A stretch of DNA of 18,190 nucleotides from an uncultured Bacteroides sp. (GCF_910585845.1 NZ_CAJUHF010000060.1:1-18190), one strand, 5' to 3'. Positions 1-6,962 are shown, counted from the stretch's first letter. Numbers and translations: made by a program. The notes: a model not told the origin generated them from the sequence alone.

Positions 1-56
1 TCCGACTTATACCCCAAAATTCGATGTTTTCAAATTTTTGTCATGTACTTAAAAAA

Positions 57-95
57 ATAAGAAGTAATGAAAGACATCATAACATTACTTCTTAT
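57..95 (-). terminator. Hairpin with T tract, possible terminator reading leftward
   Basis: ATAAGAAGTAATG (57-69) and CATTACTTCTTAT (83-95) form a perfect 13-bp inverted repeat with a 13-nt loop. Read on the minus strand, the stem is followed by a T run (complement of the A run at 51-57), as in an intrinsic terminator, but the stem is AT-rich and therefore weak. The right arm lies inside the first unit of the 22-bp array, so the hairpin may be a by-product of the repeat. It could be a second terminator behind holA. Confidence 0.4.
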
Positions 96-143
96 GCTCC
101 ATAACATTATTTGTTATGCCCTATAACATTACTTGTTATGAGA
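78..143. repeat. Tandem 22-bp palindromic repeat, three copies
   Basis: Copies begin at 78, 100 and 122, exactly 22 bp apart. Each carries a 19-bp core of the form YATAAC-ATTAYTT-STTATG followed by a variable trinucleotide. CATAAC and GTTATG are inverted repeats around a 7-nt loop. The trinucleotide junctions are also flanked by TTATG and YATAA, so alternative hairpins can form. A decayed fourth copy may follow at 144-165. The position is downstream of holA. Function is unknown: it could be a protein-binding array, a transcript-end structure or a selfish repeat. Confidence 0.75.
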
Positions 144-234
144 TATAAGATATGAGGTGTGATTTCAATTCAATTCAGCCAATGGGTATATATAAAAGAT
201 AAGCCGTATCCTTTATGGGAATCGATGAAAAGTG

Positions 235-270
235 ACAGATGACCTATCTTTCTTTTAATAGGTCATCTGT
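235..270 (-). terminator. Perfect 13-bp hairpin downstream of holA
   Basis: ACAGATGACCTAT (235-247) and ATAGGTCATCTGT (258-270) pair perfectly around a 10-nt loop, 27 bp past the holA stop codon. On the minus strand the stem is followed by CACTTTTC, a short T run, so this is the most likely transcription terminator of the amn-holA operon. Confidence 0.65.
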
Positions 271-296
271 TATAGAAGTATTGGTTTTTATATAAA

Positions 297-1319
297 TCAG
301 TGTAAGATTTTAAATACTAATTCGCGGAGGATATCCCCGTCACTCAGAGAAGAACTTCCGCCTACTCCTTTAGATTTTGCATCCGCATATCGGATTTCAC
401 CAATGATTTGCATTGTCTTTACTCCACTATATCGGCGCATGGCAGTCATATAATCTTTCGCTTGCCAGGGAGTTTTTAATCCCAACATATTGGCAATGCC
501 TTGCTCTGACTTTTCCGGTGCATAATAGGCTAACATAAGATTTGAAAAGAAGCTGAAGAGTAAGGATAAAGTCATCTGTATAGGGTTTGTCTTTGGATTT
601 TCCTCAAAATATTTTATTATTTTATTCGCCTTCAGAATGTCTTTTTCAACAATAGCACTGCGTAATTCGAAGTTATTGTAATCTTTACTGATTCCGATAT
701 TCTTTTCTATCTGTTCTGGGGTGACTCTTGTATATCCTTTTGGAAGTGTGATAATCAACTTTTCCAGTTCTCCGGTGAGACGGCTTAGATCGGCTCCGAC
801 AAAATCTGCCAACATAGCAGTGGCTTTAGGATCCATATCAATACCTTTGCGTTTCATATAAGAAGTGATGAAAGCCGGCAGTTGGGCATCTTTTACTTTC
901 TTTGACTCGAACAAAATGCCGCATCTTTCAATCTCAGCAGCCAATTTTTTTCGTCTATCCAATACACCATGCTTATGACATATTACCAATATAGTAGAGG
1001 GCAAAGGTTTTTGCAGATAGAAAGAAAGCTCTTCCATGTTACGAATGTTCTGTGCTTCTTTTACCACTACCACTTGGTGTTCGGACATCATTGGATAACG
1101 TTTGGCGGCATTAATGACAGTGGCTATATCTACATCTGCGCCGTACACAACAGTAAGATTGAATTCCTTTTCCGTTTCGGTCAGGATGTTGTCTGTGATG
1201 TAATCGGCGATAAGATCAATATAGTAAGGTTCTTCGCCCATAAGATAGTATATGGGACGGTATTGCTTCGCTCTCAACTCCTTGACGATGTCATCATAAG
1301 TGATTTCTTGTTTTGCCAT
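297..1319 (-). CDS. holA: DNA polymerase III subunit delta
   Basis: This 340-residue protein matches the delta subunit of the DnaX clamp-loader complex, which opens the beta sliding clamp during replication. Its length is normal for the family. Near the N-terminus, residues 23-35 (IYYLMGEEPYYID) are the typical delta opening, where delta carries a degenerate AAA+ nucleotide site. The middle and C-terminal helical domains are intact, ending in DGDILRELVFKILH. The ATG at 1319 follows the AMP nucleosidase stop codon by 9 bp and is preceded by an A-rich stretch, so the two genes should share an mRNA. The pairing of holA with a nucleotide-salvage gene looks like simple co-transcription, not a shared function. 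Hairpins at 235-270 and 57-95 probably end the transcript. Identification is confident from overall sequence character. Confidence 0.93.
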   Translation of the reverse strand: MAKQEITYDDIVKELRAKQYRPIYYLMGEEPYYIDLIADYITDNILTETEKEFNLTVVYGADVDIATVINAAKRYPMMSEHQVVVVKEAQNIRNMEELSFYLQKPLPSTILVICHKHGVLDRRKKLAAEIERCGILFESKKVKDAQLPAFITSYMKRKGIDMDPKATAMLADFVGADLSRLTGELEKLIITLPKGYTRVTPEQIEKNIGISKDYNNFELRSAIVEKDILKANKIIKYFEENPKTNPIQMTLSLLFSFFSNLMLAYYAPEKSEQGIANMLGLKTPWQAKDYMTAMRRYSGVKTMQIIGEIRYADAKSKGVGGSSSLSDGDILRELVFKILH

Positions 1320-1328
1320 ATTCTGTTC

Positions 1329-2105
1329 TTACCAGTCGAATTTCAAATGTTTTACGGTTTTTTTCTCATCGATAATCATACGCAAGGAAGCGATTCCTAT
1401 TTCAACATGTTCCGCTACATACTTTTGAGTGACCATATTGTCGCTTTTATCGGTTTTTACCCCTTCGGGGATCATAGGCTGGTCGGAAACCAATAGAAGC
1501 GCACCTGTTGGAATATGATTGGCAAAGCCACAACTGAACAGAGTCGCGGTTTCCATATCAACCGCCATGGCACGGGTCTTCTTAAGATACTCTTTAAAAT
1601 CTTCGTCATGCTCCCAAATACGCCGGTTGGTGGTATATACCGTCCCTGTCCAATAGTCGCGAGCATGGTCGCGAATGGAAGATGAAACTGCACGTTGCAA
1701 CATAAATGCCGGAAGTGCCGGTACCTCCGGGGGAAAGTAGTCATTGGAAGTTCCTTCACCACGTATGGCAGCAATAGGAAGGATAAGATCCCCTATCCGA
1801 TTTTTCTTGTCGATGCCACCGCATTTGCCCAAAAACAGACAAGCTTTTGGATGGATGGCACTTAATAAATCCATGATAATGGCAGCGTTAGGGCTACCCA
1901 TACCAAAATTAATAATGGTCATGCCTTCTGCTGAAGCGGATGTCATATTAGCATCTTTTCCAAGAACGGGCACATTGAATTTCTCTGCGAAAATATCGAC
2001 ATATTTATTGAAATTGGTCAACAAGATATATTCTCCGAAGTCTTTCAGAGAACGTTTTGTATACCGAGGCAACCAGTTAGTCACGATTTCTTGCTTTGTT
2101 TTCAT
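1329..2105 (-). CDS. amn: AMP nucleosidase
   Basis: This 258-residue protein belongs to the nucleoside phosphorylase superfamily and matches the short AMP nucleosidase form seen in Bacteroidetes. AMP nucleosidase cleaves AMP to adenine and ribose 5-phosphate in the cytoplasm. Visible superfamily signatures are GMGSPNA (68-74) and KCGG (94-97) in the phosphoribose pocket, VDMETATLF (182-190), which carries the Met-Glu pair that contacts the ribose, and SDQPM (207-211) with the Asp expected near the base. The long N-terminal extension of E. coli Amn is absent. A -7-like box lies at 2156-2163 upstream and holA follows 9 bp after the stop. Other superfamily members such as MTA/SAH nucleosidase are possible, but the length and the motif surroundings fit AMP nucleosidase better. 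Confidence 0.88.
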   Translation of the reverse strand: MKTKQEIVTNWLPRYTKRSLKDFGEYILLTNFNKYVDIFAEKFNVPVLGKDANMTSASAEGMTIINFGMGSPNAAIIMDLLSAIHPKACLFLGKCGGIDKKNRIGDLILPIAAIRGEGTSNDYFPPEVPALPAFMLQRAVSSSIRDHARDYWTGTVYTTNRRIWEHDEDFKEYLKKTRAMAVDMETATLFSCGFANHIPTGALLLVSDQPMIPEGVKTDKSDNMVTQKYVAEHVEIGIASLRMIIDEKKTVKHLKFDW

Positions 2106-2155
2106 AAGATTTCATTAAATTTGTTCCTAAATAGAGGAAACGATTATCTAACTTA

Positions 2156-2163
2156 CAAAAATA
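2156..2163 (-). promoter_or_regulatory. Bacteroides-type -7 box for amn-holA
   Basis: CAAAAATA on the plus strand reads TATTTTTG on the minus strand, a match to TAnnTTTG. It lies about 50 bp upstream of the amn ATG, giving a leader of roughly 45 nt. No clear -33 TTTG is seen at the usual spacing, so support comes from one element only. Confidence 0.45.
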
Positions 2164-2234
2164 CAATAAAAAGTAAAATCACGAAATTAAACCAGTAGCA
2201 TTTTCTTGATTTTTGCAATTACATATCTGTTATT

Positions 2235-2684
2235 ATGTTATCATTAAATTTACCTGTATTTGAGGCTAAAGTAACGAGAAAGGATGGAAAGAGCGTTATT
2301 TTCGATGTGATACGCCGTCGTTATGTAGCACTCACACCGGAAGAATGGGTACGCCAGCATTTTGTACATTTCTTATTGGATTATAAAGGATATCCGCAAG
2401 CGTTGATGGCAAATGAAGTGCAGCTGCAATTGAATGGTACTAAAAAGCGCTGTGATACTGTACTTTACCGACGTAATCTGACAGCACAAATGATTGTGGA
2501 ATATAAAGCTCCGGACATAGAAATCACGCAAGCCGTGTTCGATCAGATCACCCGTTACAATATGGTATTAAAAGTGGATTATCTGGTGGTAAGCAACGGG
2601 ATTCAACATTACTGTTGCCGCATAAATTATGAAAATAACAGTTATATGTTCTTGCCAGATATCCCTGATTATCAACTTTTATAA
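2235..2684 (+). CDS. Orphan HsdR N-terminal-like PD-(D/E)xK protein
   Basis: This 149-residue protein resembles the N-terminal nuclease domain of type I restriction subunit R (HSDR_N-type family) without the helicase motor. The PD-(D/E)xK core is visible: E61 in ANEVQLQL, D74 in KRCDTVLY, and E89-x-K91 in VEYKAP. A C-terminal strand-helix pattern ends in FLPDIPDYQLL. No hsdM, hsdS or helicase gene lies nearby, so it is not part of a complete restriction system. It is divergent from amn-holA across a 129-bp gap and convergent with the zinc-ribbon gene. All expected metal-site residues are present, so nuclease activity is possible but unproven. Role unknown; DNA repair or replication-linked DNA processing is a guess from the holA neighbourhood. 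Confidence 0.8.
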   Translation: MLSLNLPVFEAKVTRKDGKSVIFDVIRRRYVALTPEEWVRQHFVHFLLDYKGYPQALMANEVQLQLNGTKKRCDTVLYRRNLTAQMIVEYKAPDIEITQAVFDQITRYNMVLKVDYLVVSNGIQHYCCRINYENNSYMFLPDIPDYQLL

Positions 2685-2764
2685 GATTAGAACCCGATAC
2701 ACGCGATCAGGATTCGTTATGAATGAGGCAGTAACTGTATTTTCCTTACTTTATAATATCAATA

Positions 2765-2807
2765 AACCGTTCCCGCAAATAGTGTGAGGATACTTGCAGG
2801 AACGGTT
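2765..2807. terminator. Bidirectional hairpin between convergent genes
   Basis: AACCGTTCC (2765-2773) pairs with GGAACGGTT (2799-2807). After one mismatch, GCAA (2775-2778) pairs with TTGC (2794-2797). It sits between the ends of the HsdR-like gene (plus) and the zinc-ribbon gene (minus) and could serve both. No long T tract follows on either strand. Confidence 0.6.
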
Positions 2808-2833
2808 CTATTGGAGAACTACAGATATTAATA

Positions 2834-3652
2834 TTATTCTGTGAGTTTTCTTCTTCTGGTTGGTTTTTCCTTTACTTCTTCCTTGTGTTCGAGGGTTACA
2901 CCTGCCAATTCCGGGTCGATCATGATACGTCCGCAATATTCGCAAACGATGATTTTCTTACGGGAACGGATATCCAACTGTCTTTGAGGCGGGATTTTAT
3001 TAAAACATCCACCACAAGCATCACGTTGTACGTATACGATACCCAATCCGTTACGAGAGTTCTTGCGGATACGTTTGAAAGACTGGAGCAGACGCGGTTC
3101 GATTTTTGTTTCGAGATCTTTGGCTTTGTCTCTCAACTTTTCTTCTTCCTGCTTGGTTTCGGAGATGATTTCATCCAACTCGTTCTTCTTGGTATCCAAG
3201 TCTTTTTGTCTTTCTTCCAGAGCTACTGTGCTCTTTGCAGCTTCTTCGGATTTCTCCTGCTCCTGTGCGGTAAACTCTCTAATTCTCTTTTCGCAGAGTT
3301 CCATTTCAAGAGTTTGGAATTCGATCTCTTTGCTCAGGAAATCGTATTCACGGTTGTTACGTACGTTCTCTTGCTGATCTTTATATTTTGCAATAGAAGC
3401 TTTAGATGTTTCGATTTCCACCTTCTTGGTAGCGATGGCAGATTTAAGCTCAGCGACTTCTGCCTTAATCCTTTCAATGCGTGTGCTCAGACCGGCTATT
3501 TCATCCTCCAAGTCTTGCACTTCCAACGGAAGTTCACCTCTTAACGTCTTGATTTCATCAATCTTAGATAACATGGTCTGCAATTGGAACAGTGCTTTCA
3601 ATTTCTGTTCCACAGTCAATTCCTGCGGGTCTTTTTTTGCTTCTTTAGCCAT
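2834..3652 (-). CDS. Coiled-coil C4 zinc-ribbon protein (CT398-like)
   Basis: From the ATG at 3652 this is 272 residues. About 200 residues are Lys/Glu-rich coiled coil, followed by a zinc ribbon with C213-x2-C216 and C237-x2-C240 and a basic tail. This is the layout of the CT398-type C4 zinc-ribbon family. The biochemical role of the family is not settled; the chlamydial member is reported to bind sigma-54. A longer reading frame to 3694 exists but would run 14 codons into the upstream Nif3-like gene, so the ATG 5 bp after that gene's stop codon is preferred. This tight spacing suggests translational coupling, and the same pair (Nif3 and zinc ribbon) is common in other bacteria. Cytoplasmic; no signal peptide or membrane segment. 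Confidence 0.87.
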   Translation of the reverse strand: MAKEAKKDPQELTVEQKLKALFQLQTMLSKIDEIKTLRGELPLEVQDLEDEIAGLSTRIERIKAEVAELKSAIATKKVEIETSKASIAKYKDQQENVRNNREYDFLSKEIEFQTLEMELCEKRIREFTAQEQEKSEEAAKSTVALEERQKDLDTKKNELDEIISETKQEEEKLRDKAKDLETKIEPRLLQSFKRIRKNSRNGLGIVYVQRDACGGCFNKIPPQRQLDIRSRKKIIVCEYCGRIMIDPELAGVTLEHKEEVKEKPTRRRKLTE

Positions 3653-3657
3653 TTTAT

Positions 3658-4752
3658 TTATAGATATTTTATGGGGTTGGTGTTTGCTTTGCACTGTTTC
3701 AGGGCAAGGCTTGGAAACAACTCCCGGATTATTGTATAGAATATTTCTTTTGTATATTGCTCACTCTCGTAGTGTCCGATCTCTGCCAGGAGGATATCCG
3801 TATCATGGCCGAAATAATCGTGATACTTGATTTCTCCAGTGATGAACACGTCTGCGCCACTCCGTATGGCAAGCGGCATCAGAAAAGCTCCGGCTCCTCC
3901 ACACAAGGCAACAGTCTGTATCTCGCGTCCATTCAGTTTGTTATGCCTCAGGCATTTCACTTCAAAAGTCTTCTTAATGTGTTTCAAAAACTCCAATTCC
4001 GTTTCTGGAGTTTCCAGCTCACCGATGACTCCCGCTCCTGCTTGCATCCAATTGTTCTGAAGGGGATACACATCAAATACCGGTTCCTCATAGGGATGAA
4101 CACTTGACAAAGCTCTGATGGCTTCCGCCTTTTTATAGGCAGGTAGTATAGTTTCTATACGCGTTTCCTTCTCCGTATGCAGATTTCCGATATCTCCACA
4201 AAACGGACGGCAACCTGCCTGGGCACGGAAAGTCCCCTCGCCTTCTACATTATAGCTACATGCGTCGTAGTTTCCTATACAGCCACATCCAGCTGCAAAT
4301 AATGCTTTCCGGACACTCTCCACATGGCTGACCGGAACAAAGGTTACCAATTTCAACAAAGCATTTTCTTTAGGTTCCAACACACGTACGTTGCTCAATC
4401 CTATTTTCTCTGCCATTTTGAAATTCACCCCACCCGGCGCATTGTCCAAATTGGTGTGTGCGGAATAAATCACGATATCGTTCTTTATCGCTTTCAGGAT
4501 ACAACGTTCTACATAGTCCCTGCCTGTGATGGATTTGTATCCTTTGAATATCAGCGGGTGGTGGGATATGATGAGATTGTACCCTAATGCTATCGCTTCG
4601 TCCAGTACGGCTTCAGTAACGTCAAGACACAACAAAGCCCCTGTTGCTTCCGTCTCTGTCAATCCGATTTGCAAACCGGCATTATCAAATCCGTCTTGCA
4701 ATGGCAGAGGCGCGAACCGTTCAAGGGCGCTTACTATTTCCTTAATTTTCAT
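3658..4752 (-). CDS. Nif3-like dinuclear metal centre protein
   Basis: At 364 residues this is the long form of the Nif3/YbgI family (GTP cyclohydrolase I type 2 homologue in databases). Metal ligands are visible: H64-H65 in ISHHPLIF, D103 in AHTNLDNA, and H327 with E331 in GHYESE, matching the two-metal site of YbgI. The extra middle domain (roughly residues 130-235) corresponds to the insertion present in long bacterial members. Family members form toroidal hexamers. Their physiological reaction is not established, and the cyclohydrolase label is inherited annotation only. It is first in the transcript with the zinc-ribbon gene, 5 bp apart. A -7-like box lies 24 bp upstream of the ATG. Confidence 0.9.
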   Translation of the reverse strand: MKIKEIVSALERFAPLPLQDGFDNAGLQIGLTETEATGALLCLDVTEAVLDEAIALGYNLIISHHPLIFKGYKSITGRDYVERCILKAIKNDIVIYSAHTNLDNAPGGVNFKMAEKIGLSNVRVLEPKENALLKLVTFVPVSHVESVRKALFAAGCGCIGNYDACSYNVEGEGTFRAQAGCRPFCGDIGNLHTEKETRIETILPAYKKAEAIRALSSVHPYEEPVFDVYPLQNNWMQAGAGVIGELETPETELEFLKHIKKTFEVKCLRHNKLNGREIQTVALCGGAGAFLMPLAIRSGADVFITGEIKYHDYFGHDTDILLAEIGHYESEQYTKEIFYTIIRELFPSLALKQCKANTNPIKYL

Positions 4753-4775
4753 TATATATATAGAAAATTTCGGTG

Positions 4776-4783
4776 CAAATATA
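4776..4783 (-). promoter_or_regulatory. Bacteroides-type -7 box for the Nif3-like gene
   Basis: CAAATATA reads TATATTTG on the minus strand (TAnnTTTG) and lies 24 bp before the ATG at 4752. No convincing -33 box is seen; the region where it would lie overlaps the hairpin that ends the permease gene. Confidence 0.5.
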
Positions 4784-4796
4784 CGAAAAACATACT

Positions 4797-4842
4797 AAAG
4801 GAACAGGGTTGTTTTACGATTTTTAGTATAAAATGTTCCTTT
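4797..4842 (-). terminator. Hairpin spanning the permease stop codon
   Basis: AAAGGAACA (4797-4805) and TGTTCCTTT (4834-4842) pair perfectly over 9 bp with a 28-nt loop that contains the permease stop codon. On the minus strand a GTTTTTC run follows shortly after. This could end the fetA-fetB transcript just ahead of the Nif3-like promoter. The long loop and the stem inside coding sequence lower confidence. Confidence 0.4.
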
Positions 4843-5638
4843 CTCTCTTCTCTCTCATCACTTCCAGCAGCTTTCCGCTGGCATCGAATGACTTGCGGGA
4901 AGCCAGCGAAATAGTGATCATCAGCGAAAGCATGGATGCCGTGAAGGTTATCACCATAATCATCATCTGGTATTTGATGGCTATGTTCGGGCTGCTACCC
5001 CCCAGAATTTGCCCGATCATGGTGCCGGGAAGGGCTACCAATCCCATTACAGCAATGTTTGCAATCAGTGGGCTGAACGATTTGATGATCGCCTGCTTGA
5101 TAAAGGGCGCTTGTGCTTCTGCCCTTGTCGCGCCGTTGCCAAGCAAATAGCGGTAGAGCTGCTGTTCCCGTTTCAGTCCGCTGTAATATGCATTCAGGGC
5201 TACGACGTTGCTGGATAGCATATTTCCCATCAGTATACCAAATATCGGTATGAAATATTGCGCGCTGAATACATTCTCCAGTTGCAATACAACGGCAATG
5301 AAATACATACCTACGCAGACCACACTACATAAGAAACCTACGGAAATGGGAATGAACAGGACTTTCCGTTTCAGTTGGGTACGCGCCAGTGCGGTTTGGG
5401 AAGCAACGAATATCATGATGATGACCCATAGGAAATTTATCCAGGGGTTGTTCCATAGGAACAGGTATTTCAGATAGACGCCGATAAAGAAAAGCTGTAC
5501 GATCATGCGCGCGACACCAATGACGGTGACCCATAACAGTCCGGTCTTGAACTTCCACAAGTAGAACAACGGAATGATCAGCAAGAGCAATCCGATAGCT
5601 AAACTGGCATATGAGATATCAATTGTTTCCACTTTCAA
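4823..5638 (-). CDS. fetB: FetB-type ABC transporter permease (UPF0014)
   Basis: This 271-residue hydrophobic protein matches the FetB/YbbM family, the membrane half of an ABC exporter linked in E. coli to iron efflux and peroxide resistance. About seven membrane segments are visible, starting at SLAIGLLLLIIPLFYLW. The family's conserved cytoplasmic loop (LLGNGATRAEAQAPFIKQAI) is followed by ALPGTMIGQILGG. The reading frame contains no ATG at its beginning: the start is probably TTG at 5638 or GTG at 5632, both giving the N-terminus expected from E. coli FetB. No Shine-Dalgarno sequence is visible; translation may depend on the ATPase gene that ends 52 bp upstream. A 21-bp triple repeat fills that gap. 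Substrate is inferred from the family only. Confidence 0.85.
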   Translation of the reverse strand: MKVETIDISYASLAIGLLLLIIPLFYLWKFKTGLLWVTVIGVARMIVQLFFIGVYLKYLFLWNNPWINFLWVIIMIFVASQTALARTQLKRKVLFIPISVGFLCSVVCVGMYFIAVVLQLENVFSAQYFIPIFGILMGNMLSSNVVALNAYYSGLKREQQLYRYLLGNGATRAEAQAPFIKQAIIKSFSPLIANIAVMGLVALPGTMIGQILGGSSPNIAIKYQMMIMVITFTASMLSLMITISLASRKSFDASGKLLEVMREKRERNILY

Positions 5639-5641
5639 ATG

Positions 5642-5704
5642 GCTTTTATTGCAAGGTTAATTGCCTTTATTACAAGGCTAATTGCTTTTATTATAAGGTT
5701 ATCA
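5642..5704. repeat. Tandem 21-bp repeat, three copies, at the fetA/fetB junction
   Basis: Copies at 5642-5662, 5663-5683 and 5684-5704 have the form GCYTTTATTRYAAGGYTAATT. The third copy encodes the last codons and TAA stop of the ATPase. Because 21 bp is seven codons, the other copies stay in the ATPase frame and repeat stop codons (TAA-TAA in copies two and three, CAA-TAA in copy one). The middle unit contains the inverted repeat GCCTT/AAGGC. This looks like expansion of the gene end by slippage, and it fills the gap where a ribosome-binding site for the permease would be expected. Confidence 0.8.
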
Positions 5705-6326
5705 TCTGGTTACATCCCTGTGCGAAACTTTGGTCATGAGAAACGGCAAGGATGGCACTCCCCTTTCTCATTTGTTTCCGAAAGAAAGCGAGCACTTTGT
5801 CTGCGGAGTCCGGGTCCAATGCCGATGTCGGTTCGTCTACTATCAGCAGTGGCTTCTGCAGCATGGCGGCTACGGCAATCATGATGCGTTGACGCTGTCC
5901 GCCGGAGATTTCATTCACACGCTTGTCATACAATTCCTCCTCCAGTCCCAATTCGGAAAAGTATTCGAAGAGCTTGTCGACTGAAAAGGGAGTGCTCCGG
6001 TTCGCTTTCAGTCCGAACGGAAGCTGAACCATCTCTTTCACCCATTCGGAAGGGAGTGATAGCTCTTGCGGTATCCATGCCACTTGGCGGCGTACCTGGT
6101 CGATGGTTGCTTTCTCCAGCAGAATGTTGTTGACAATGATACGTCCGGTTCTGAGAGGGATAAAGCCCAGGATGGCATTCAGCAAAGAACTTTTTCCCCT
6201 TCCCGACTGACCGGAAATACAGGCGATTTCTTCCTCATGCAGTTGTAAGCAAAAGCCGGAGAAAAGTATATCCTCTCCGAAAGCGATGCATGCGTCATCT
6301 ATTTGTAGTATAGTATCGGTCTCCAT
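5691..6326 (-). CDS. fetA: FetA-type ABC transporter ATPase
   Basis: From the ATG at 6326 this is 211 residues, the size of FetA/YbbL. All ABC ATPase motifs are present: Walker A GQSGRGKS (39-46), Q-loop in WIPQE (about 85-89), signature SGGQR (141-145), Walker B LLIVDEP (160-166), D-loop SALD, and the switch histidine H197 in SHD. It should energise the FetB-type permease 52 bp downstream, forming a two-gene exporter of probable metal (iron) substrate. The reading frame extends two codons upstream to a TTG, but the ATG is preferred. A TAnnTTTG box ends only 7 nt before this ATG, so the mRNA may have almost no leader. The last codons fall inside the 21-bp repeat. Confidence 0.87.
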   Translation of the reverse strand: METDTILQIDDACIAFGEDILFSGFCLQLHEEEIACISGQSGRGKSSLLNAILGFIPLRTGRIIVNNILLEKATIDQVRRQVAWIPQELSLPSEWVKEMVQLPFGLKANRSTPFSVDKLFEYFSELGLEEELYDKRVNEISGGQRQRIMIAVAAMLQKPLLIVDEPTSALDPDSADKVLAFFRKQMRKGSAILAVSHDQSFAQGCNQMITL

Positions 6327-6341
6327 TTGCAAGCAAATATA
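6325..6341 (-). promoter_or_regulatory. -7 box with palindrome at the fetA start
   Basis: CAAATATA at 6334-6341 reads TATATTTG on the minus strand. ATTTGC (6325-6330) and GCAAAT (6333-6338) form a perfect inverted repeat with a 2-bp spacer that joins the -7 box to the start codon. It could be an operator or chance. The spacing implies a transcript starting at or very near the ATG. No good -33 element is seen. Confidence 0.45.
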
Positions 6342-6384
6342 GAAAGGAATTTTGAGAAAACGGTGAATTATTGGCCGAAATAAG

Positions 6385-6392
6385 TATCTTTG
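6385..6392 (+). promoter_or_regulatory. -7 box for the ferredoxin-domain gene
   Basis: TATCTTTG matches TAnnTTTG and ends 27 bp before the ATG at 6420, giving a leader of about 20 nt. No clear -33 box is seen at the usual spacing. Confidence 0.5.
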
Positions 6393-6419
6393 CTATCAAT
6401 TTTAGTAAAAGTGAAAGTT

Positions 6420-6959
6420 ATGATACAGAACGAACGTACATGCCGACACGAACATGTGTTGAATGTGGCAAGGCAAATGATGACCGCAGCCCGTACCGCC
6501 CCGAAGGGTAAAGGTGTTGATATTATTGAAATTGCGATGATTTCCGACGACAGTTTGAAGGTATTGTCGGACAAGATGATTGCTATGGTGGAGGAACATG
6601 GGATGAAATTCTTTCTGCGCGATGCGGAAAATATATTGCAGGCAGAGTGTGTCATTATAATAGGTACGCGCGAGCAGGCGCAAGGACTGAACTGCGGACA
6701 CTGCGGATATCCCACATGTGCGGGCAGACCGGAAGGAGTGCCGTGTGCCGTCAATTCCGTAGATGTAGGAATTGCCATCGGGTCAGCATGCGCTACTGCG
6801 GCCGATCTGCGCGTGGACACGCGCGTCATGTTCTCCGCAGGACTTGCCGCACAACGGTTGGGATGGCTTCCCGGTTGCAAATCTGTGTATGCCATTCCGG
6901 TCAGCGCATCGTCCAAGAACCCATTCTTCGACCGGAAGCCTAAGGAGGTTAAGCCCTGA
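6420..6959 (+). CDS. Ferredoxin-domain protein, DUF2148 family
   Basis: This 179-residue protein matches the DUF2148 ferredoxin-like family common in Bacteroides and other anaerobes. A conserved cysteine cluster, C92-x2-C95-x4-C100-x8-C109 (NCGHCGYPTC, VPCA), resembles a 4Fe-4S ligand set, and C124 follows in GSACATAAD. Family function is unknown; a redox role is inferred from the cysteines. The reading frame can be extended to TTG at 6390, but that falls inside the -7 box, so ATG 6420 is chosen. It is divergent from fetA and is followed by aguA after 51 bp, with a promoter between them, so co-transcription with the agmatine genes is only partial at most. Confidence 0.85.
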   Translation: MIQNERTCRHEHVLNVARQMMTAARTAPKGKGVDIIEIAMISDDSLKVLSDKMIAMVEEHGMKFFLRDAENILQAECVIIIGTREQAQGLNCGHCGYPTCAGRPEGVPCAVNSVDVGIAIGSACATAADLRVDTRVMFSAGLAAQRLGWLPGCKSVYAIPVSASSKNPFFDRKPKEVKP

Positions 6960-6962
6960 TAG

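Larger units (their letters stand above)
1..296. other. AT-rich non-coding left edge
   Basis: No convincing gene is seen here. The stretch lies downstream of holA, which reads on the minus strand. It holds a hairpin with a T tract (57-95), a 22-bp tandem repeat (78-143) and a second perfect hairpin (235-270), each listed separately. Bases 1-53 resemble the reverse complement of the stretch just after the mobilization gene at the right edge: a 12-bp identity at 33-44 matches 18104-18115. Nothing else is recognised. Confidence 0.6.

Noticed and set aside
2235..2684. Part of a type I restriction-modification locus
   Set aside because: No hsdM, hsdS or helicase segment is in the window, and the gene ends with a normal stop codon after a complete small domain.
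3653..3694. Extended N-terminus of the zinc-ribbon protein
   Set aside because: It would overlap the end of the Nif3-like gene by 37 bp; the ATG at 3652 is better placed.
6368..6916. 182-codon open frame antisense to the DUF2148 gene
   Set aside because: It is Cys/Ser/Thr-rich low-complexity translation opposite a gene with a conserved cysteine cluster.
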